DNA of 22,925 nt from the NCBI GenBank assembly GCA_016758965.1, contig JAEPRB010000428.1, positions 1 through 22,925 on the forward strand. The letters are read 5' to 3'. The position numbers were made by a program, and so were the translations under genes. Shown in pieces: positions 1 through 7,603 of the stretch. Within the stretch, counting starts at the first letter, position 1. Every line of letters starts with the position of its first letter. Source of the stretch: Circinella minor. Its lineage: Eukaryota; Mucoromycota; Mucoromycetes; Mucorales; Lichtheimiaceae. The notes under the pieces were generated by a model, which saw only the letters and a program-made list of their open reading frames with translations, searched no databases and was not told the origin of the DNA.

Positions 1-507
1 GACATGCTTGAAGCAGTATGAAAAATAAATAGAACTCGAGTGATGAAATGAGGAACTCAAAAACCAAGCATTATTATGCAGTTACAAAAAAATTAAATTC
101 AAAAAAGAAAGACGGGGAAAGAAACTTCATTATCCAATCAAAATGAATTTTAACGATCCTTAAAGTCATTTTTTATTGGCTGAAAGCCGCCCACGACACA
201 TTATCCCCGCCAAAAGTTCTCGTTGATAAAAAAAAAAGTATTAATGGTTTCTCACGTAATATTAACGATTGTATGGTTGTCAACGACAAGTTGATATTTA
301 TAGTTGTCACATGATGACGATAGTTGCTGTTACTGCTGTAGATCATTTTTTTTAGCGCCATGTAATTTTTTTAGTTGATTGATTTTAAATTAACTTGTGT
401 TAAGTTTTAAAATATGCTAGTTCCCTTGTTTTCAATTTTCACAACGGAACTCATTTTTTTTCGCATTTTTACGTAAATATAAATCTTTCCTCTTTATTTT
501 TCTTGTT
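1..507. other. Intergenic, no gene recognised
   Basis: AT-rich sequence with short homopolymers. A 62-codon open frame on the minus strand at about 173-361 has no recognisable motif or clear splice context, so I treat it as chance. Nothing else is supported here. Confidence 0.5.
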
Positions 508-790
508 TAAATCTGTTCTTTTTTAAGTATTTTAAAAATAGCGCTTTTCGTTCTTGTCACAGGATCATTTATCGCAGCAATTTGCCCGGAATCCGTCGGA
601 TCCTAATAAGGTTTTGTGTAGCCAACAGATCTTAAACTTATCGTTTTGTGTTTTATGTATGCATGACTATTTTTACACAGGTCTAATTTTAAAGTTCCCG
701 TGGCACACACGATCTCATGCGCAAAACTAATGTTGCCAAGAGCGATACTGACCTCAAAGCCTCAAATGAAAAAGGTAAATAAATAAATAA
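508..790. other. Coding-like patch, strand and identity unresolved
   Basis: This patch is less AT-rich than its flanks and gives protein-like stretches on both strands. On the minus strand, an open segment at about 765-677 ends at a possible GT donor. It joins in phase to an acceptor at about 606-605 and then reaches a stop, giving a basic C-terminus. On the plus strand, an ATG at 717 opens a 21-codon frame rich in Lys, Asp and Ser that ends near a GTAAAT donor-like site. I do not recognise either product. It may be an exon pair of a gene, or a relic of one. Confidence 0.25.
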
Positions 791-1101
791 AATAGATGTT
801 TTTTTTTATGAGCTATAAATACAAATTTCAAATAAATATATTTTTATAGAAATGAAAATGAACAAAGTCATATGGAAAGGAAAAGATAGTGAAAATGTAC
901 ATGATTTTTCTTTGTTGTTTGTTTTGTTGTTTTTGTTTCGGAATTGAGATATATGATTTTGTTTTTTTAAATACGTACAAAAAAAGAAACAAAAAACAGA
1001 GAGAGAAATATAGAGAAAGGGAGAGGATATATAAAAATAATAACGAAACACAAAGGGCGGGGAAATAAGGGTAGTATAATATTACAAAATGAAAATTGTT
1101 T
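791..1101. other. Downstream flank of the LEA-2 gene, no gene seen
   Basis: T-rich and A-rich low-complexity DNA directly 3' of the minus-strand LEA-2 gene, probably its 3' UTR and terminator. The 81-codon minus-strand frame here (806-1051) is almost all Phe/Ser/Ile/Lys from T-runs and is not credible as a gene. Confidence 0.5.
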
Positions 1102-2304
1102 TTAAGCGCCTGGGATCAAGCTACTAATATCACCTCCAGCTGCTGCAGCTGCTGCTTCTCCACCACTGCCTCCCATTAGTTCAGATAGACCACTTACAGG
1201 ACAATCAAAATTAGCACTGTTGGATATTTTTGGTGAAATGGGGATACCTGCTATGCGAATCGTGGGGGTAACATCATAATCAATTGTAAGTTGCTGACTT
1301 TGACCTCCGGTTAGACCACACTTTGTCATCAGATCCGTTACAATAGCCTGGTTACCAGAATCACTTGGATCAACCTTAATATTGAATGGAAAACTGATAT
1401 TTGTTACTGCGTTTTTATTAATTTGTACATTTTCTAATTCACCACCACCAATAGATGCATCACGATGATTTGGGTAAAAGGCCTATAATTATTATTGATT
1501 CAATGTTAAATTGAAAAAGGAAAAATATCAGTATTTTTTTTGCTCAGCCAACAAAATAATCTAAAAAAAAGTCCAGCCACCAGCAGCAACATTGTACACT
1601 AACATCTTCCTCCTGACAACATATATATATATATAAAAACTAAATGTGTTTACCTCCGCCAAAATCTTCTCAAATGTAAAAGTAATACCATTAGAATTAT
1701 CCACAGAAATATCCAATGTAAAGTTCATCATCACCGTTGATCCTGATAAACTTGCTTCTGGTTCTCCTCCCAATCCATTAAATTGAACATCCGGCATCTT
1801 GAATGTAGCTGCAATGATACCAATCGCAATCGCCAAAGCAACGATGATTAAAAATAGGATACAACAAATATATCGTAACCATTTGGGAAAGCATGTACAA
1901 CAACCGCAGCATAATTTATCCATACAACTACGTCGTTTACGTTCTTGTGGTAAAGGTCCCAAATCTTCATCATCCGAGTCGTAATGACCGGTCAGTTTCA
2001 TATCAGACATGCTTCCGCGAGGATTATTTTGCCATCCTAGCATGGCCCCTTCACTCCCCCCTCTTCCACCGCTATAATACTCATCGTCTGAAAGTCGTTG
2101 CTGTTTTTCATCAAAAGGTGTAGGTGGATAAGCGGGTCGGTTGTGGAGTGTTACGTCGTGCATGTTACTATTGTCGTATGGACTATTCATCACTGGACTT
2201 CCAACTTGATGTTGTTGATGAGGAGGCGGTGGAGGAGGTGCTGCTCCTCCTACTGGAGTACGGTTATAACTATTATAATAGTCGTCTCGATCGTATACTG
2301 ACAT
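1102..2304 (-). CDS. LEA-2 domain single-pass membrane protein
   Basis: Two coding exons, 2304-1654 and 1482-1102, join in phase 0 across a 171-nt intron (GTAAAC...ATAG) to give 343 aa. Residues 1-125 are a low-complexity cytosolic-type region with a six-proline run (about 23-28), an acidic patch (about 109-114) and a basic KRR. A cysteine cluster, CCGCCTC (about 132-138), sits just before one hydrophobic helix (about 144-167). The remainder, about 170-300, resembles the LEA-2 (WHy/LEA14-like) beta-sandwich domain: NSNGITFTFEKILAE runs across the splice into AFYP, followed by IGGG. The tail has an Ala/Gly run and ends SLIPGA. Family knowledge: in fungi and plants such Cys-anchor-LEA2 proteins are type II membrane proteins of unclear role, with stress or plasma-membrane functions suspected. 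The cysteines beside the membrane could be palmitoylated (inference). The ATG is the first of the frame and is preceded by an AT/GT-rich leader. Confidence 0.8.
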
Positions 2305-2570
2305 ATTTGGTTATATATATATATGTGTGTGTGTGTGTGATGGAAGAAAAAAAAAGGTATATAAATAAGAGAAAGAAAGAGAATGAAAATGAAAAAAAAA
2401 AGAAGAATAAAAATAAAAATCTGAAAATGGCACCAAGAAAAACTTTGGAACTGTTATAGAATGGCTGAGGAGGGATGTGGGGACCTGTTAGGGTCGGTAT
2501 GCCGGCCAAAAAAAAAAATAACAATAAAAAACTCAGCTTGTTTTTATATATTTTTAGACTGAATTACAGG
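2305..2570 (-). promoter_or_regulatory. Probable promoter and 5' leader of the LEA-2 gene
   Basis: Directly upstream of the LEA-2 start codon lie an alternating TA stretch and a (GT)n run at about 2317-2339, then long A-rich runs (purine-rich on the plus strand, so CT-rich on the coding strand). Pyrimidine-rich leaders are common upstream of fungal genes. No defined factor site is identified. Confidence 0.35.
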
Positions 2571-2902
2571 TTTTTTCCAAACTATTTTGCGCTGAACTAA
2601 AATTATTTTGCGTTGTCTGGGGAATAAATATACGTTAGTAATTTTGCGCCAATGATTTTGCGTTCCTGTTTTTGCGTCAAAATATTTACTTCCATGGTGT
2701 TTATAACTTTATTTTAATTATTATTTTCAAAATGGCCCATATGGAATTCATTTATGAGCATTGTTAATAAAATATTGTTTAATATCTTCCGTGATGAGGC
2801 AGTAGAAATACTTTACTGCAAAAAATTAGGTGCAAAATTACTGGCGCAAAATTACTAACACAAATTTATTCCCCAGACAACGCAAAACATTTTTGGAAAA
2901 AA
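2571..2902. mobile_element. Foldback/MITE-like element with ATTTTGCG repeats
   Basis: Two arms are inverted copies of each other. The left arm (about 2571-2668) reads TTTTTTCCAAA, then GTTGTCTGGGGAATAAAT, GTTAGTAATTTTGCGCCA. The reverse complement of about 2830-2902 reads the same blocks in the same order. The left arm carries about 20 extra bases near its tip. The octamer ATTTTGCG (or one-base variants) occurs at 2584, 2605, 2641, 2655 and 2669 and, inverted, near 2831, 2845 and 2881. The centre has no coding potential. It is a non-autonomous inverted-repeat element; no clear target-site duplication was seen. Confidence 0.7.
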
Positions 2903-3294
2903 TTTCATGCACAGCAGAGAAAAAAATTTCGTACACTCGAGAGAGGATTGATAACCCTTCCCCTCACCAAAATGAATAAATAAGAAATCACTTCTATTAA
3001 CTTTACTTACCTTTTCCTCTCTAACCAATTTTTCCTCCTTCTTTCTTGTATTTTCACTTAATATTAGAATAACTCCTCTATTAGATACTCTCTCTATTTC
3101 TCCATTTCAAAATGTTTTCTTCTCTAGTACTTTATTTTTAAAGTTTCTTTCGTAGTACCTCCTTCCACGCCCTTTTCCCTATCTCCCAATAGGGCTTTTT
3201 ATTTTCTAATTTCTTTTATGAGCCGTCTCAATCAATATGTCTTTCGAGACGCTGGATTTTAGGAGACAATAATAATAAACAAAAACATTTTCAA
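2903..3294. other. Intergenic, no gene recognised
   Basis: AT-rich spacer. It contains CGTACACTCGAGAG at 2930, which recurs in a close variant at 3295 beside the transposase relic, and a TC-rich stretch near 3000-3180. No open frame with recognisable protein features. Confidence 0.45.
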
Positions 3295-3304
3295 CGTACA
3301 CTCT

Positions 3305-3330
3305 AGAGAAAAAGAACCGTTCGGTGATGG
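3305..3330. repeat. Left member of a distant inverted repeat pair
   Basis: This 26-bp stretch (AGAGAAAAAGAACCGTTCGG then TGATGG), immediately after the transposase relic, is matched in inverse orientation at 6341-6367 with about one indel and few mismatches. It probably represents the 3' or terminal sequence of the same transposon family. Confidence 0.5.
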
Positions 3331-3331
3331 A

Positions 3332-3683
3332 TTAAAATCGGCAGAAACCTTGTAAATCGCTAATGTAGATATTATTGGATGCTTCACCAATTCTCGTTGT
3401 CAATGTTTCTTCCTTCAAAAGCTTTTCTCTTTTTAGTTTACTCTTGCGGACTGACAAAAATTGTTCAATAGGATTAAGCTCGGGAGAATATGAAGGAAGA
3501 TAAATGCAACCATAACCTCTTTGCTCCATGAATTCTGAATATCAATATGAGTATGAATGGGGGCATTATCCATAACGATATAATGTCCTTTAAATTGCCC
3601 ATGCCTGTCAAGTACATCCAAGGTTGCAGCCACGAAGTTGAAGTAATGATTGGTGTTAATACCACCTTTCCCTTATTTTGCAC
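3332..3683 (-). pseudogene. DDE transposase C-terminal relic (IS630/Tc1-mariner type)
   Basis: Two overlapping minus-strand frames together give the C-terminal half of a DDE-superfamily (DDE_3, IS630/Tc1-mariner) transposase. The first frame has a block around HYFNF, a hydrophobic strand and GHYIVMDNAPIH, which carries the second catalytic Asp. Near 3530 the frame shifts into RGYGCIYLPSYSPELNPIEQ, which carries the catalytic Glu, then a Lys/Arg-rich stretch and the terminal SDLQGFCR block. The helix-turn-helix N-terminus and first Asp are absent upstream and a frameshift interrupts the core, so this is an inactive fragment. A catalytic-region Trp position after the Glu motif reads Leu (QFLSV), which also suggests decay. 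The downstream end is adjacent to a possible terminal repeat at 3305-3330. Confidence 0.85.
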
Positions 3684-3837
3684 AAGTGTAGCAGTTTTTT
3701 AGTCTATATGGTAAAGTAACGAAATTTGTTTTGTGTTTTTTTTTCTATCTTTTGTTCATTCTTCTGACATGTATTTTAGCACAAATATACAGCAGTGATT
3801 GAATGAAAATTGATGTTTTTTATTTTATTTGTTTATA

Positions 3838-4283
3838 CAGGATTTTGCATTCATTTCCGGACGCAACCTTCAATTTGTTCGCTTATAAAGATGATTTTGT
3901 TCACTTATAACGTTAGTTTTTTTTCGCTTATAATATGCTATATTTTTCGCTTATGATATACTACGTATATTTTAGCTTATAATACATATATAATTTTCTT
4001 ACTTATGGGATCTAAGAGATTCACTTGTGAAGATTAGAGATTTACACAAATGATAGGGGGGAGTTTTTCTCAACTATTATCTTTTTTTTTGTATTTGCTA
4101 CACCTGCTTTTATGGGATTAACCAAATATCACTTATTATAAGCGAAAATTAATGCTATCATAAGCGAAAAATATAGTATACGTATCATAAGCGAAAAAAA
4201 CTGACATTATAAGCAAACAAAATCACTCTTACGTATAAGCGAAAAAATTGAGGATTGCGTCCGGAAATGAATGCAAAATCCTG
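3838..4283. mobile_element. 446-bp TA-flanked MITE with motif-array arms
   Basis: The element begins CAGGATTTTGCATTCATTTC and ends with its exact inverse; the first 29 bp of both arms are identical, and similarity continues for about 150 bp. TATA flanks both ends, consistent with the TA target duplication of Tc1/mariner-type transposons. Each arm carries repeated copies of an 11-bp motif, TTCGCTTATAA. In the left arm copies start near 3878, 3900, 3923, 3946, 3972, 3999 and 4020. In the right arm inverted copies start near 4136, 4158, 4185, 4207 and 4233. Spacing is 21-27 bp. There is no coding capacity, so it must have been moved in trans. Such arrays are often transposase-binding sites (inference). 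Confidence 0.85.
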
Positions 4284-4393
4284 TATATAGATATTTTTAT
4301 ATACCGTACAGTACAAGTGAATAAATTATATAACAAAAGAATGGAATGATTTAAAGGAATGTATACGTAGTGTAATAAAGGAAGGTGTATATA

Positions 4394-5931
4394 TTAGTAG
4401 TGGTATGGATGGTAAAACGGATTATTACGGGTTTTATCCGTCGATTTTTCTATTATTGCCTTGATTACTTTTGGTTCTAATGTAGATCCAAAGCTATTGT
4501 TGACTTTGATTGCATTACTGGTGTAACACAAGCGATGAATTACTTTTACAACATTGTACAGACGGCCGAGGTAAGGGACAAGCTGCGGAAGTTCATCAAG
4601 CGACAAAGGGAGGCGGACACAATCCAGTTCTGTAACCACCAAGACATCACCGATTGCCTCGCTGATATGAAATTGCGCATTGGTTCCTAAAAAATAAAAT
4701 ATTTAGTATACACGAAATTATTTTGATGATTGTAAACCTACCCACAGCCATGACTTGAAACATGTGCTTTAATTTATATTTAGCTGTACCAGCTTTGGGA
4801 AACGTGCACAATCGATGCAAATCAATATTAATTTTATTGTGATTTTTTGTATGCTTGATTGGCTTGACTTCAAAATAGCCAATAGCTTTATGATCGTTTT
4901 CAGCGCAACCACCTGGCCGGTTTTGATTGACATCAATGTCTGTGTCAGTAAAGCAGCTGGCATTGAGCCACTTGAACATTATTTGATCGTCATCACAGTC
5001 AAATATTTTTTGGAAACATGGCTGCAAAAATCTTGTGCAAAAAAAAAATTAATTGCTCTCAATTAGGAAATGACCCTAGTAGCGAAGCGAAATGGAGATT
5101 ATTCTATTGTAAAATGATTAATTGTATTTTATATATGGGTTGGAACTTATAACTATTTAAAAAATAAAATGATAATAATAACTAGCTATTAATCATACTT
5201 ACTGTAAATATAATATTTGACCAAATTATATTGTAAATATTATTGTTCGAGAACCATTTTGCCACAGAGTGAGTGTTGTATTTTACTTTTTTGTTCCCTT
5301 TACACTCAAAAGTGTCACAAATAGTACATGTATTTAAATGTTTTTATGGTTGTCTTCAAGGAGATTATTATTGCTGCTGCTGCTATCTGTAAATGTTTGT
5401 AGTGCTATAATAGAATTTGGATCTGTTAATGCTAAATTCTATTGCAGCTACAGTTAACACTTTCGAAGACGTACTTATCACTTCAAATACTCTCGATTCC
5501 ATAGCACTGGATTCAATGGCAGTAGTTCGACTAATGGTAGACTCATTATTAATGGTCCGGCTGTTAACAATGTTTTTGGTAGCATCAACATAAGTAGAAT
5601 TTTCATCTCCACATGCAATCCATGAACTTTCCATTAGATAATGCTTTTGTTCCATTAGATTTTCTCCTGACATTAGGATTTTTTCCTTCTGTTTTTTCTC
5701 CCATGTCTTTTTATTATTGGAGTTATATTCCATTATGACACTATTGAACCAATCCATAACACCAATGACTTTTTTTTAATATTGACACGCTAATAAAGTA
5801 ATAATGTATGAACTTTTTTCTCTCTTATGCTTTATGCTTACCTGTTTATATCTCAGCAACATGTCATAGTCAAAATTGATTGGGTAAATCCAAACGTCAT
5901 AATCTCTTTTTATTGGCTTTCGCTGCCTCAT
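4394..5931 (-). pseudogene. Broken spliced gene, probably from a lineage-specific repeat family
   Basis: The segments run in order on the minus strand. Exon 1, 5931-5842 (30 codons), has a basic start and the core YDVWIYPINFDYDML, with a GTAAGC donor. A serine/threonine-rich frame, about 5768-5383, contains DWFN and KKTWEKKQKEK. A third segment, about 5030-4742, contains FDCDDDQ, RPGGC, GYFEVK and DLHRL. The last exon, 4686-4394, joins the third in phase across a 54-nt AT-rich intron and ends in TRNNPFYHPYHY. The exon 1 to exon 2 junction is out of phase at the only plausible acceptor (AAAAG at 5769), which follows an eight-A run, and no donor was found at the end of segment 2. From memory this layout resembles an abundant Mucorales-specific family of unknown function, but I cannot verify that. 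Most likely a decayed copy. Confidence 0.45.
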
Positions 5932-6010
5932 TCACTTTAGCCGTGTCCAAATTTGTCCTTTGTCCAGTTATTTTGTACATTTAAGGGATAGTTCTGTGAA
6001 ATCAAATAAA

Positions 6011-6151
6011 ATGTCTCAATTGTTCCAAGAAGCCCTGCTAAATGAAAAGTTGAATGACACTAATCGGGAAATGGAAGAACACTCTTTACTTTTTCAAGTA
6101 TCAGCAGAAATGCTAGTATGGTTTTTGAAAACGTTAGTTGATTATTTTTAA
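6011..6151 (+). CDS. Small hypothetical ORF, possible gene fragment
   Basis: An ATG-started frame of 46 codons rich in Glu, Leu and Asn (it begins MSQLFQEALLNEK) is predicted to be mostly helical. It lies head to head with the broken minus-strand gene, with only 79 bp between their start codons. A GT follows LKT and could be a donor, so this may be a first exon whose partners are lost or unrecognised. I know no family for it. It could be a relic carried with the neighbouring repeated gene. Confidence 0.3.
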   Translation: MSQLFQEALLNEKLNDTNREMEEHSLLFQVSAEMLVWFLKTLVDYF

Positions 6152-6611
6152 ATTACCAATTCAGAATATTAAGAGCACTATAATTGTGCTTTCGCAACTT
6201 AAATTATGGAAATATCCTTCTCCGGATCATCATCGAAAGCTATCTTACATTTCAGAGCCGTATGAGACTTAACATAGGCTTCTTTAGTAGCTTATAATCG
6301 ATCCCTAAAGTGTACGATTTTTTTTTCCCAAAATTTATTTCATCACCCGAACGGTTTTTTTTTCTCTGAAAAAGGTATATGTCTTGGCCAAATTAAGTAA
6401 CAGGTTTTAGAATCTTTTGTTATAAGCATATTCTGACGTCAAAAAATCAGATATCTAAGACAAAAATGGCTTAGTATAGGGAAACACACGCTCATCCACA
6501 CAAAACGTTCTTTTTTTTTTTTTTTGCTCTCTCGTAGATCTCTTTTTGTCTTTTATTCTCCACTCATTACTATATTGCCTTGGCATTTTTTTTTTTTCAA
6601 TAATAAAAATC
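6152..6611 (+). promoter_or_regulatory. Spacer and probable promoter of the DUF1761-like gene
   Basis: AT-rich spacer with T-runs at about 6511-6525 and 6589-6598 and a CT-rich patch (about 6526-6575) just upstream of the downstream gene's start codon, typical of fungal leaders. It includes a transposon-derived inverted repeat copy at 6341-6367. No other gene is seen. Confidence 0.35.
6341..6367. repeat. Right member of a distant inverted repeat pair
   Basis: CATCACCCGAACGGTT followed by T-run and CTCT is the inverse of 3305-3330 beside the transposase relic. No transposase coding remains next to this copy. Confidence 0.5.
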
Positions 6612-7229
6612 ATGCATAATATTCTTTCTTCGATAAATTTCGTAACAATTGGTAAAAATTAAATTAAATTTTATAACTACTCTTTATTTTAGTTATTTTA
6701 ATTAATCTATTAATATTATTATTCATTCGCTATTAAATAGCGATAGGTGCAGCTTATCTATATCTTGTTAATATTTTAATGTATTTTGGACTGATTGGGG
6801 AAAAATGGTCTAATGCAATGGATCGGGACAAGGGAGTTAAAAATTGGGCACACAAAACTCGTCCAAAAGATCAACGTGGCTGGGATCAGTTTTTCGAATT
6901 TGCATTATATGCAATTCAGGTAAACAATGCTGTTATCCACAACAACAATATATATACGTCTGCTGACCTATTTTATTCTTTTTAATCTTTTTTTTGAATA
7001 GACATTTTTCGTGATGGGTATGATGAATTTGGCTCAAGTGGAATGTTATAATCATGCATTTCAGCTCGGTCTATTTTCCTATATCGCTTATATTATTCCA
7101 GAAATTTACCGTGCCCATGCTTGGGAAGATCGTCCGTGTGATCTGTTGGCAATTAAAGCTTTACGCGGTTTCTTGGGTACAGCGGGTTTAACTGTTGTAC
7201 TACACCATTTTGGAACAGATATTTATTAA
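6612..7229 (+). CDS. Four-helix membrane protein, DUF1761-like
   Basis: Three exons, 6612-6651, 6741-6919 and 7002-7229, give 148 aa. The 40-nt first exon is inferred from exact phase matching: its final G plus CG completes an Ala codon after an AAATAG acceptor. The protein has four hydrophobic helices, at about 7-31, 65-85, 92-108 and 122-142. FGLIGEKWSNAM follows helix 1 and AWEDRP precedes helix 4. This arrangement resembles the small DUF1761 membrane proteins (about 140-150 aa), where a short aromatic/Gly-Lys-Trp segment follows helix 1. The family's function is unknown. It converges with the dymeclin gene, with about 374 bp between stop codons. The splice pattern is well supported; the family name is a tentative match from memory. 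Confidence 0.7.
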
Positions 7230-7603
7230 ATATTATTATTATTTTTATCTTATATTGTTATTTACAAATCATATCAATCCCATTACGTATGTATATAAAG
7301 AAGGTTTTCTTTTTCGCTTTGTTATGTAATTATGTATATATTATAATGTTATAAATTAATTGAATGCAAAAAAAATAAATAAAAGAAAATAAAAAGTTAC
7401 TAATGGTTTTCTACTGCAAAGATGTTTTTTGTATATGTGCAAAGAAAAAAAAAACCTAAGTTAGGTGTTGAGGTCAAAAGGAATGGGGGGGATATAATAA
7501 ACAAAAGATATTTGTAATGTGGAGAAGGCTGGAATTTTCTGGAGGAGATGATCATATAACTGTTCGTTAACGCCATTTTTTTTTTTGGCTTTGTGGTTTC
7601 CTA
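7230..7603. terminator. Shared 3' region between convergent genes
   Basis: This lies between the stop codons of the DUF1761-like gene (plus) and dymeclin (minus). AATAAATAAAAG at about 7374 could serve as the polyadenylation signal for the plus-strand gene. The rest is AT-rich with a short G-run near 7486. No further gene. Confidence 0.4.

Noticed and set aside
2098..2459. Plus-strand frames across the LEA-2 gene
   Set aside because: Antisense shadows of the LEA-2 exon 1 plus A-rich leader; no motif.
3878..4243. CRISPR-like array, because of regularly spaced short repeats
   Set aside because: The repeats are only about 11 bp, vary in sequence, reverse orientation at the middle and sit inside TA-flanked inverted ends. 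The host is also eukaryotic. A transposon explains it.
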